A DNA stretch of 64,000 bases from Erysipelotrichales bacterium (GTDB lineage: Bacteria > Bacillota_I > Bacilli_A > Erysipelotrichales > Erysipelotrichaceae), in contig CAJTJP010000001.1 in NCBI GenBank assembly GCA_910576855.1, positions 169,457 through 233,456 of the forward strand. The letters run 5' to 3'. The position numbers and the translations under genes were made by a program. Below are positions 37,042-45,100 of this stretch, one piece after another; position 1 is the first letter of the stretch; each line of letters begins with the position of its first letter. Under the pieces are notes generated by a model. The model saw only the letters and a list, made by a program, of their open reading frames with translations. It ran no database searches and was not told the origin of the DNA.

Positions 37042-37096
37042 AAAAAAAAACTGTCCTCAATATTTGTTTAGAATATTGGTAGGGCAGTTTTTTTTG
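37042..37096. terminator. Bidirectional terminator between convergent units
   Basis: A run of A, then ACTGTCCT and AATATT pairing with AATATT and AGGGCAGT, then a run of T. It serves the reverse-strand cassette, which ends at 37100, and the forward strand. Confidence 0.75.
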
Positions 37097-37099
37097 TTT

Positions 37100-37456
37100 T
37101 CAGCAATGTATTTGACTATCGCTTTTCTCAATATCTTGCGTTTCGTCAAGGTCAATGCCTAATTCCTTAAAAATAAAATTGATTCTTTCATCAGCAGTCA
37201 TGACTATTTTACTGATGTTGTATTCAGTAAAAATTTTAGCAATATCGACAAGATTATTATAGTCATGTACGAATGAAGAATGAAGCGTTTCTAACATCGG
37301 TTGAATTGTTGATAAATCCGCAAAGTCCCCGGATTCCGTCAACATTGCCAATAACTGTAGAGATCGCTCAAAAATACCAAAATTATCAATTACTTTGCTA
37401 AATGCTAGTGAAGACTTTACAAACAGTTCTTCATCTTTATAAACAGGGCAGTCCAT
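37100..37456 (-). CDS. Hypothetical protein, reverse cassette gene 3
   Basis: 118 residues, predicted all-helical and acidic, with no signal, TM or recognised family. Features are LAFSKVIDNFGIFERSLQLLA in the middle and an acidic end LDETQDIEKSDSQ. Last of three consecutive reverse-strand genes inside an otherwise forward ICE. GAAAGGAAA lies about 11 nt before the ATG. A strong terminator follows. Similar size and helical, acidic nature of the three suggest a functional set, but nothing in the sequence shows what it does. Confidence 0.6.
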   Translation of the reverse strand: MDCPVYKDEELFVKSSLAFSKVIDNFGIFERSLQLLAMLTESGDFADLSTIQPMLETLHSSFVHDYNNLVDIAKIFTEYNISKIVMTADERINFIFKELGIDLDETQDIEKSDSQIHC

Positions 37457-37529
37457 ATTAGTATTTTTTCCTTTCTTTCATGGTTAAGACCGTTCTTTTT
37501 TTTTGAATAGCCTATAATGATTGATTTCG

Positions 37530-37949
37530 TTATTTTTCGATCAAAGTTTCGTACTGTCTGATTTTTTCTAAATATGTCTTTAAATCGCCGTCTATATCTT
37601 CAGCCAGTGATACATGCGAAAAATTAGTTTTGCAGATAGCGGAGCCAATATCTGCGAAGCGATTATAACAACGGGCACTGTCATTGTAAAGTAATCTCAT
37701 TAAAGGACATATAGATTTAAAATTATCATCTGTCGAAGTAAGAGATACGGTATAGATATAATATACAGAGTCAAGTACATCTTTATACTGATTCAAAACA
37801 TCCTCATAATGCAGAAGTGAAAATTTCTCATTATTGTCAGTTTTATCAGATATAAGTTCATCAAAAAATTCTTCTACCTTGTCCCTCTCCTCGGGTGAAA
37901 ACATCTCTAAAAACTGTTCTTTTTTTTCTTCCGCTTTATCTTTGCACAT
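37530..37949 (-). CDS. Hypothetical protein, reverse cassette gene 2
   Basis: 139 residues, acidic and helical. The N-terminal EEKKEQFLEMFSPEERDKVE is followed by a helix bundle with cysteines at about 80 and 106; no signal peptide or TM. Start at 37949 because AAAGGAGGAG touches the upstream ATG at 37958, which is too close. Its upstream region carries CACATTAGGT (reverse strand 38006-37997), also present before gene 1. Not recognised. Confidence 0.6.
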   Translation of the reverse strand: MCKDKAEEKKEQFLEMFSPEERDKVEEFFDELISDKTDNNEKFSLLHYEDVLNQYKDVLDSVYYIYTVSLTSTDDNFKSICPLMRLLYNDSARCYNRFADIGSAICKTNFSHVSLAEDIDGDLKTYLEKIRQYETLIEK

Positions 37950-37996
37950 ATTATTCATCTCCTCCTTTTAGAAGTTTATAAGAAACTTCATATATT

Positions 37997-38006
37997 ACCT
38001 AATGTG
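37997..38006 (-). promoter_or_regulatory. Repeated leader motif of reverse cassette, copy 2
   Basis: On the reverse strand CACATTAGGT, about 50 nt before the start codon, followed by AAACTT-containing sequence and AAAGGAGG. The same motif is before cassette gene 1 at 38460-38469. Confidence 0.35.
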
Positions 38007-38022
38007 CTAATTTCTTAAATCG

Positions 38023-38406
38023 TTATTTATCATCAGACTCTGCAAGTAATTTCAGTGTTTTTCTGCATATTATACTAGCGCCAAATGACATGCCTAACGC
38101 AAAGTTTAAGCCCGAACAGGTGTTTATATCTTCGGGATGTTGAACTCTTAACGTATCAAAATGTTTTGGTTTTTTGATTAAATGATTTTCGAGAACATCT
38201 AATGCTAGATCAAATTCATTTAATTTCTTATCAACCTTTTTTATGTCAGACAGAATTTCTTTATAGGAATGAATACAATCCTTTAATGAAGATTTTAAGT
38301 AAACAGCGACTTTTTCATTATTGTAGACGGTTTTTTCATTTTTTATAAGTTTATCATTGTCCGAGATAAATTTTGCTAAGGCATTATAAAAACTATTATC
38401 ATCCAT
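38023..38406 (-). CDS. Hypothetical protein, reverse cassette gene 1
   Basis: 127 residues. A helical N-terminus rich in Asp/Lys, then LNFALGMSFGASIICRKTL near the end, a moderately hydrophobic helix that could be a TM or a buried helix. ATG at 38406 has AAGGAGGG 7 nt upstream; the longer ORF from 38430 is rejected. First gene of the cassette, transcribed away from the sigma-like regulator across a 440-nt divergent region. No known family. Confidence 0.6.
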   Translation of the reverse strand: MDDNSFYNALAKFISDNDKLIKNEKTVYNNEKVAVYLKSSLKDCIHSYKEILSDIKKVDKKLNEFDLALDVLENHLIKKPKHFDTLRVQHPEDINTCSGLNFALGMSFGASIICRKTLKLLAESDDK

Positions 38407-38459
38407 ATGTATTCCCTCCTTATAGGACAATATTAAGTTTACAACAAGTTTTTAAAATC

Positions 38460-38469
38460 ACCTAATGTG
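38460..38469 (-). promoter_or_regulatory. Repeated leader motif of reverse cassette, copy 1
   Basis: Reverse strand CACATTAGGT followed by GATTTT and AAACTT repeats, about 55 nt before the gene 1 start. Partner of 37997-38006. Confidence 0.35.
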
Positions 38470-38506
38470 GAATTTTGGATGCAAAAATATAATTATTACT
38501 ATTTTG

Positions 38507-38543
38507 TTTAAAAAATAATACAAAATTACAATTATTTTTTAAA
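38507..38543. promoter_or_regulatory. 13-bp perfect inverted repeat in the divergent region
   Basis: TTTAAAAAATAAT (38507-38519) and ATTATTTTTTAAA (38531-38543) with an 11-nt centre. It lies between the reverse cassette and the forward leader ORF, so it is either an operator for divergent promoters or an AT-rich structural site. Confidence 0.4.
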
Positions 38544-38681
38544 TGATGGAAAAATATGGAATATTCGACAAAATATCCCCTTATTTTTATTTTTCAAGTT
38601 TTATAATATGAGTAAATTCGATGAAGTTTGCTATATTATGCTAATCTTTTTATCTTGTCGTATAACTTAGGGGGCAATCAT

Positions 38682-38819
38682 ATGTGGGGAGATTATCTAT
38701 TTACATTAAGTTTTTATCCACCAAATCAACACATTTCAGTGCAATATCCTTTCCGACGGTTTGATATGTTCAAATCGTCATTTTTTTATGCTCGTGCGCC
38801 CCCTTTTTCCACTGTTTAA
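38682..38819 (+). CDS. Putative 45-aa leader ORF upstream of the sigma-like regulator
   Basis: Begins MWGDYLFTLSFYPP after a G-rich site (AGGGGGC) and ends 26 nt before the next start codon. Its stop codon lies in the loop of a hairpin that covers the next gene's ribosome binding site, so its translation could open that site. No protein family recognised. Confidence 0.4.
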   Translation: MWGDYLFTLSFYPPNQHISVQYPFRRFDMFKSSFFYARAPPFSTV

Positions 38820-38835
38820 ACATAGTTGGAAAAGG
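38802..38835 (+). promoter_or_regulatory. Hairpin sequestering the ribosome binding site of the regulator
   Basis: CCTTTTTCCA pairs with TGGAAAAGG, with further pairing around the central GTTTAAAC. The 3' arm contains the Shine-Dalgarno AAAAGGAG of the gene at 38846. Confidence 0.5.
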
Positions 38836-38845
38836 AGAAAAACAA

Positions 38846-39292
38846 ATGAAAAATGATTATAACAGAAATACTTTTTGGGTGTTAAAAGATGAAAATGGAA
38901 CACCTAATTATTACATAAAAGTAAATGGAGTAATGGTGCCAGTTAGTGAGGAAGTTTATAAGGTATGCAGAAACTCTTATATGAAAATAGCATATCAAAA
39001 CAAGAAAGATACTCATATGTTGATTAGTCTTGATAAAGAAAATGACTGTAATTCTAATTTTAATAATTTGCTTACTGCACCCGATGATACGGAAATCTTG
39101 GAAAGCATTAAATTTTGTATCAATGAATTAGAACAACCTTATAAGGATGTATTAGTAAAATATTTCTTTGAAGAAAAAACACTGGTAAAAACGGCTCAAG
39201 AAATGGGTGTATCGAAATCGACTATCTCTAATTGGGTAGCAAAGGGAATAAAAAAATTAAAAAAAGTTTTGGAAAAGGTGGAAATTGAATAG
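38846..39292 (+). CDS. Sigma-70 region 4-like regulator of the ICE
   Basis: 148 residues. The C-terminal part (about 92-145) is a sigma region 4 helix-turn-helix: ELEQPYKDVLVKYFFEEKTL, then AQEMGVSKSTISNWVAKGIK. The N-terminal part has no region 2, so it is a sigma-like DNA-binding regulator as in many Gram-positive ICEs rather than a full sigma factor. The ribosome binding site AAAAGGAG is within a hairpin. It may control the divergent cassette or the downstream operon. Confidence 0.75.
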   Translation: MKNDYNRNTFWVLKDENGTPNYYIKVNGVMVPVSEEVYKVCRNSYMKIAYQNKKDTHMLISLDKENDCNSNFNNLLTAPDDTEILESIKFCINELEQPYKDVLVKYFFEEKTLVKTAQEMGVSKSTISNWVAKGIKKLKKVLEKVEIE

Positions 39293-39315
39293 TGTCGTTT
39301 CTGCTGTGAAAGGTG

Positions 39316-39695
39316 ATAGGGGAAATAGTACCCTATATGATCTTTGACAAATAAACTGTTTTAGTACAGTTTCATAGTGTGTTTCGGACTTTTAAATATC
39401 TGTCCGAAAGGAAAGCAGACCGACAATGCGCCGGGACTTTTGATTGTGCAAAAAATCAAGACAACAATAACATGTGCAAATAATCAAAATAGCGAAATAA
39501 CATGAGTCGGTAGAATAGCGTGGTGTCTATTTTGCGATGACACAGATATTGATAATGATACTTCGGTTATGGTTACCGCTCCCTTGGTTGGGGGAACGTA
39601 ATGTTATGATGTCTTGCCAAAGACAACCGAAACACACATACAAAGATAGCAGATTATGCAGCGCCGTTCGGCGTTGCATACCTGTGCTATTTTAT
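39316..39695 (+). ncRNA. Structured non-coding region with three-way junction
   Basis: 442-nt gap (39293-39735) without a credible gene. Stems visible: ATAGGG/CCCTAT (39316-39336), AAACTG/CAGTTT (39354-39373) and TTTCGGAC/GTCCGAAA (39382-39409). A three-way junction is closed by TTCGGTT (39562-39568) / AACCGAA (39625-39631), with arms CTCCC/GGGGG (39579-39594) and GTCTT/AAGAC (39611-39624). A 10-bp hairpin with loop GTTC (39656-39679) is inside a weaker outer stem and is followed by TTTTAT. It may be a leader RNA or antitermination element for the genes downstream. Confidence 0.55.
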
Positions 39696-39735
39696 AGGTG
39701 CATAAAAATGCAATTTTAAGAAAGGAAATATTGAT

Positions 39736-40365
39736 ATGGAAACAAATTCAGAAATGTATAGGCACGTATTGAAACGCTTTGACTCACAGACTCAGTATTT
39801 ACTGATGATTATTAAGAATGCGTACGTACAAAGTTTAATGCGCTTTACTGCAATAAGGGACAACATATATGACCTACATTCATCATTGTTCAATATGATA
39901 AGCGACGAGCAAATGAATGTATTGCTTAAAAAGCAAAAAAGGTTATATTACATCACGAATGAACTGCATACGCAGGTCAATAGTGATTACGACCTTTATC
40001 TTTCATTGCTAAATTCCTGTCAATCTAATGAAATGTTGATTGCGTTACTGGAGGAAACCAAAAACAACCTACTTACTCTCAAAAGAGAGGCGCAGGAAAT
40101 TTTGAAACATATGGAAGTAACGATCGGATACATAGGTGGCTTTCGCAATTCCTTGAAATCATTTAAAGACTTAATTAAGAATGATGAAAGCGAAGAATAT
40201 AAAATGGTTCTGTTAGAAAAAGAGCATGATTGCCATATCTATATGAAAATGCGTAAAAGCCTAATTAAAGAAAGCAAGCGTATCTATGAAACGGATAAAC
40301 AATGGAATAACACGCTGATGAGGCTGAATGAACGTATTGAGAGGTTGAAATCCATTTATGAATAA
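39736..40365 (+). CDS. Hypothetical coiled-coil protein
   Basis: 209 residues, almost entirely helical with long charged coiled-coil stretches. No signal peptide, TM or recognised family. AAGGAAAT precedes the ATG. It overlaps the next gene by 8 bp, starting a small operon that leads to the NlpC/P60 and surface-protein genes. Possibly an ICE-specific structural or regulatory factor, by position only. Confidence 0.55.
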   Translation: METNSEMYRHVLKRFDSQTQYLLMIIKNAYVQSLMRFTAIRDNIYDLHSSLFNMISDEQMNVLLKKQKRLYYITNELHTQVNSDYDLYLSLLNSCQSNEMLIALLEETKNNLLTLKREAQEILKHMEVTIGYIGGFRNSLKSFKDLIKNDESEEYKMVLLEKEHDCHIYMKMRKSLIKESKRIYETDKQWNNTLMRLNERIERLKSIYE

Positions 40366-40639
40366 TAAATACATGTTGAGAGCATATGTCTATTGTCATG
40401 TACAGGATTTAAATAATGTAAGTGCGTTGAAAGAAAAGGCAATCAACTTTTGTTACGGCAGAAATATTAGTATTATCGGGTTTTGTTCTTGTGGTGTAAC
40501 CTCATTGATTTATCTGATGATTGAGTCAAAAGCAGATACTCTACTTATTAATAATCATTCCCTAACCATGCAGGAACATCGGCTTTTATTATCGTTCTGT
40601 CGTAGAAAAAATATCGCAATTATACACTTTGAAAAATGA
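40358..40639 (+). CDS. Hypothetical small protein
   Basis: 93 residues. Alternating hydrophobic strands (MLRAYVYCHVQD, ISIIGFCSCGV, IAIIHFEK) suggest a small alpha/beta fold. The first strand and fold order loosely recall resolvase N-terminal domains, but catalytic residues are not evident. It is translationally coupled to the preceding gene. A similar short alpha/beta product is encoded near the other end at 50085. Confidence 0.5.
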   Translation: MNNKYMLRAYVYCHVQDLNNVSALKEKAINFCYGRNISIIGFCSCGVTSLIYLMIESKADTLLINNHSLTMQEHRLLLSFCRRKNIAIIHFEK

Positions 40640-40651
40640 GGAGAACAAGCA

Positions 40652-40864
40652 ATGAAAACAAATCGTATAGGAAATTATCGAGTGCAGTCTGTGAAAGTCG
40701 GGATATATGCAGCTGAGGATATTATGCTCAACAAAGAAATCATTTATAGAAAAGGTGCGTTTATAAAGTCTACTGCTATGGAAAGAAATGCGCTGCCTTT
40801 TGGTAAGTATATTATAAAAAGTGAACGCAGCACTAGAATACACTTAACAACGATAGGGAGGTAG
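40652..40864 (+). CDS. Miniature SpaA/CnaB-like protein
   Basis: 70 residues with no signal peptide. VKVGIYAAEDIMLN, KGAFIKS and ALPFGKYIIKSE follow the order of one SpaA/CnaB domain and resemble GVYAAEDI in the secreted protein at 47032 and GLYAKENI in the stalk protein at 42111. As it stands it would be cytoplasmic, so it is either a truncated relic or a small protein of unknown use. Good GAGGAGAAC ribosome binding site suggests it is translated. Confidence 0.5.
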   Translation: MKTNRIGNYRVQSVKVGIYAAEDIMLNKEIIYRKGAFIKSTAMERNALPFGKYIIKSERSTRIHLTTIGR

Positions 40865-40870
40865 ACGAAA

Positions 40871-40945
40871 ATGATATGGATTAGAGCGCCAACTTTAAAA
40901 AATAGGCAAAAGCACACTTCCCTTTTTATGCCTAAAAGTGTATGA
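40871..40945 (+). CDS. Putative 24-aa leader ORF with interleaved inverted repeats
   Basis: ATG 8 nt after GGGAGG, stop TGA 27 nt before the NlpC/P60 gene. It contains two interleaved repeats: TAGGCA (40903-40908) / TGCCTA (40929-40934) and ACACTT (40914-40919) / AAGTGT (40936-40941). These can form alternative hairpins or a pseudoknot. It looks like a translational or transcriptional leader. Confidence 0.4.
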   Translation: MIWIRAPTLKNRQKHTSLFMPKSV

Positions 40946-40972
40946 TATAGATAATAAGGAGGGAGTACGAAC

Positions 40973-42040
40973 ATGAAAGAATTGTTGAAACAGAAAAAAG
41001 TGCAGTACGGTATCGGTGGTGCGATCATAATCTTGATTTTGATTATTATCTTTGTGATAAGTCAAATGAATCAAGTAAAGGTTGATTTCAAACTAAAAGA
41101 GAATGTGATTGAATATGGCAGTGATCCATCTAAAATCGAGTGGGAAAAATTGTCGGAAACAAATGGAAACAAAATCACAGTCAAAGAGTTTGATACAAAA
41201 AAAGTAGGGCAAACCGATATTGTATTTACTGTTTGTTTGGATGACACTTGCAAAGAATTTACTGAGCAAGTAGAAATTAAGGATACGAAAAATCCTGACA
41301 TCAAATTCAAGAAAGAAAAACTTGAAATCACAGAGGGCGATAAATTCGACCCAGTAAGTAATATTGAGTCAGTGAAAGACCCGATTGACGGAGATATCAA
41401 GAAAAGTGATGATAAAGAACTTACAAAAGACGGTTATATCATCACAAGCGATGTGAAAGTCGATAAAGCGGGCGAGTACACAGTTAAGATTACTGCTTAT
41501 GATGTGAATGGCAACAAGGCAGAGCAATCTTACAAGGTAATTGTAAAAGAAAAGCCGAAAGAGCCTGTTTCTAATGAAAATACTAATGTGTCTAGTAATA
41601 CTAATAATCAGAATACACATCCGAGTAATAATACTGAAAAACCTGTCGATAAACCAAGTAAACCGTCTCCAAAAGGAATATCTGCTGTGATAAATACTGC
41701 GTCTAGTTTTGTTGGAAGAACAGATATGACTTGTGCAGATGTTGTAATACAGGCATACTCACAAAATGGCTATGATGTTCCTTATCAAAGTGCGTATTAT
41801 CTTGGGAGTAGTATCGGCACGGACTCATCAATATTGCAGCCAGGTGATTTGCTTTTTGTGAATGATAATAGTCATGTGATGTTGGTAACGGGAGTGTCTG
41901 GAAATACGATTACAGTAGTTGAAGGGGGTATGAATGGAACGAATGTTATAGCGAGTCAACATGTGGTATCAAATTCACAATTATATTATGGTGGAGTCGG
42001 GGGCGCTACTATAATTTCTCAAATCAGAAGAGTCAAATAA
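40973..42040 (+). CDS. Membrane-anchored NlpC/P60-type wall hydrolase with Ig-like stalk
   Basis: 355 residues. N-terminal TM at about 13-31 (uncleaved anchor), Ig-like DUF5011-type domain at about 95-195 (DPIDGDIKKS, KAGEYTVKITAYDVNGN) and a Ser/Asn/Pro-rich linker (about 200-230). The catalytic domain (about 235-355) has Cys in MTCADVVIQAY and His in NDNSHVMLVTG. It likely cuts peptidoglycan stem peptides, aiding transfer or surface-protein display. AAGGAGGG precedes the ATG. Confidence 0.75.
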   Translation: MKELLKQKKVQYGIGGAIIILILIIIFVISQMNQVKVDFKLKENVIEYGSDPSKIEWEKLSETNGNKITVKEFDTKKVGQTDIVFTVCLDDTCKEFTEQVEIKDTKNPDIKFKKEKLEITEGDKFDPVSNIESVKDPIDGDIKKSDDKELTKDGYIITSDVKVDKAGEYTVKITAYDVNGNKAEQSYKVIVKEKPKEPVSNENTNVSSNTNNQNTHPSNNTEKPVDKPSKPSPKGISAVINTASSFVGRTDMTCADVVIQAYSQNGYDVPYQSAYYLGSSIGTDSSILQPGDLLFVNDNSHVMLVTGVSGNTITVVEGGMNGTNVIASQHVVSNSQLYYGGVGGATIISQIRRVK

Positions 42041-42060
42041 AATAGTTGATTAAAGAAGAC

Positions 42061-42114
42061 ATGAAAAAGCACTTATTGTGCTTTTTTATTTTTAAGAAAG
42101 AAGGTGCAATATGA
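42061..42114 (+). CDS. Putative 17-aa leader peptide overlapping the stalk-protein start
   Basis: Starts MKKHLLCFFIF and ends in TGA overlapping the ATG at 42111 (ATGA). The terminator-like hairpin lies inside its codons. It could couple translation of the leader to read-through and to initiation of the big gene. Confidence 0.35.
   Translation: MKKHLLCFFIFKKEGAI
42064..42090 (+). terminator. Attenuator-like hairpin before the stalk-protein gene
   Basis: AAAAAGCAC / GTGCTTTTT with a 5-nt loop and T-rich tail, 9 nt before AAGAAGG. The strongest of the leader hairpins. Confidence 0.65.
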
Positions 42115-45100
42115 AAAAGACTTTTAATTTAGGTTTAAAAACCTTGTTAACATTTTTAGTAACTTTTGTGTCATTGAATTTATCATTTATACAAAATGTA
42201 AATGCTTTATCGAATTTAAGTGGAACAGATGTTTTAAATGCAGCACGGCAATATGAAAATTGGACTTATAATCAAGTCGGAACCTGTACAGGTTTAGTTA
42301 CAAGAACATTAAATGATTTAGGGATTGCAAGCAGTGTTGTTGGTACTATGGTAGGAGAAATACCAAGGTTTTCTCCAGAGGATATGCTTGCAAATGCAAA
42401 AGCACATCCTGATGATGCAAAACTAATATATGAGGGTTCTCCATTAGGTGCTGTAAGCGCAGGAGTTAAGGATGGAGATTTAGTTATAGCCACAGCCGAG
42501 GATATGAACTCAACCTTCGGTCATGTTGCTTTTATTGAATTTCAATCAGGCACGCTAGGGTGGTATGGTGCCAATAATGAAGTATTAAATATTGGATGGT
42601 TACCTTTAATATATAATAGAACTACAAGAGGCAATCCAGGCACACGTGTTACAAATATCCATGTATTCCGTTTAGTCGATGATACCCCTCTCGGCACTTT
42701 GAAAATTGCCAAGAAAAACGAAGATAATCAATATCTGCCGAACACCTCATTCAAAATATCCTATAATTCGGATATGAGTGATTCTCTTGGTACATATAAA
42801 ACAGGTAGCGACGGTACAGTAACAATTCCTGATTTAAACGCACAAAAAGTATATATTCAGGAAGTATCTGTACCAAATCCGTATGTGCTAGACAAAACAA
42901 TCAAGAGTATCACAGTGGTTGAAAATGACACAGTAACATATACTGCAACAAACTTATTTAAAACGGGAAATCTTGAAGTAACAAAGGTTGATCGTGATAC
43001 TGGAAAAGTCGTAGAAAAAGCAGGCAACAGTTTTGATGTCTACAAAAGTGATGACACCTTTGTTGCCACAATTTCAACCGCTGGTAACGGTATCGCTACA
43101 TTAAATAATGTGCGTTACGGCGATTATTATGTAATAGAACACACACCTGCGGAAAATTATACGCAGAGTACAGAACGCATTGACTTTCAAGTGCGTAACG
43201 ACAAAGAAACAATTTCGTTTGAATACAGCAATAAACGCACGGTTGGTAAAATCAACTTGTTTAAATGCGACTCCGATTTACACTGCGATATCAACACAGG
43301 CGAGGGACTGGGCGAATCACAAGGCGATGGTTCGATTGACGGTGCAGTGTATGGCTTGTACGCAAAAGAAAATATCGTCGATCCTGCTGATAACAGTATC
43401 ATTTTCAGAAAAGGCGCAAGCATAAAGAAAAATGGTGTCGATGTTAAACTCGTCATTGAAAACGGCAGAGCCTCTGTCAATGATTTATACTTAGGACTCT
43501 ACACAGTGAAAGAAGAAACACCGGGTCATCTTTATATGTTGGACGAAACCGAATATACTGTTGACTTGGGATACACAGACCCTAGCGTAAAAGAAGTAAC
43601 AAAGGTTGTAACCAGTCATGATACGATTGTCAAGCAACCTTTTAAAATTGCAAAATTCACATCAAATGGATCGCCTTCGACTGCTCCTGCGTTGAAAGGT
43701 GCAGAATTTACATACATCCTAGAGCGATACATTGCAGAATATGGAAGTTTTGAAAATGCGCTGAAAGAAGCACAAAAGACCAACAGTGCCATTCATTCCT
43801 CCGAATGGGGTGTAATGGTAACTGACTCAGAGGGAGTGGCTGTATCCAAGGCATTGCCGGGAGGTTTATATCATGTTCGTGAAACTAAAGTACCGAACGA
43901 AAATGTTACTCCTGCGAAAGATTTCACAGTAAATATCAAGGAGAACAATCCTGATAAACCACTGCCATATGTGTATGTGAATGATACACCGTTTGAAACA
44001 GTAATTGCGATTGTGAAACAAGACGCTGAAACAAATCGAACGATTGCATTGCCGGGGACTACATTCAAAATCAAATGTCTTTCTGATAACCTCGAATTTA
44101 AAGAGGGCGAGTATGTGAATTGGTGGCTGAAATATCCAAGTTGGGGACATATCTCTGAATTTACGACAGGAGAGGATGGAACAGTCACACTTCCAAACCC
44201 ATTAGGTGCGGGCATGTACCAACTGGAAGAAATCACATCTCCGGATGGCTATTTGCTGGCAAAAACAGCACAGCCGTTTGAAATCAGTAATAACAATATT
44301 CATCAGCAGGTCGGACCTGATGACCATACGATTATTACGACCTTAATTTTTAAGGATCAGCCAGTTAAAGGACAGGTCAGCATTGATAAGCAAGCAGAAA
44401 TCTTCAAAGGGTACGAAAGCACTGATACAGAGTATGGAGAATTGTTCACTCCTGTGTATGAAAAAGGAATGCTGGCAAATGTGCAGTTTGAAATCAAGGC
44501 GCATACGGCGATTAAAGGTGCAGAGGGTACTACCTATTATCGTGCGGGCAAAACGATTGAAACTTTAACCACGGACGGAACGAATATTACTGTTTCATCC
44601 CTTTTGCCTATCGGAACTGACGGATACAATGTATATTCGATTCGTGAAGTTAAAACCGAGGACGGTTATGTATTAGATGATACAGTACGATACTTCCGTT
44701 TTGATTATGTAGACGATGAAACCGAAGTATTATCGCCGACATGGCTTGATGAAAATGGAAATGTGATTGACAAGCAGGAAGTTATCACGATTGAAAACGA
44801 AAAGCAATCAGCGCTTGTACTTACCGCTAAAGAGATTGAAAACTCCGAAATGAGCGATAACACAAATGCGTATAAAGATGTGGTGTTCGGTTGTTTCGCT
44901 GAGGTCGTGGACGGATTGGAACAAGGAGCATTGGTCGGAATTTCAAAAGTAAATGATGATTCTTCGATCGACTTCAATTTATCACAGAGCGGCGAATACT
45001 ATCTGTCAGAGTTGGATACAGAAAATCATCTTGTTTTATCTGATGAAAAATATCCATTCACTTACGTCTATACGGGAGATGTGGTTCACGAAATCGTTGT

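Noticed and set aside
39537..39719. 60-aa forward ORF in the structured gap
   Set aside because: No ribosome binding site, odd composition, and it runs through the three-way junction stems; the structure explains the segment better.
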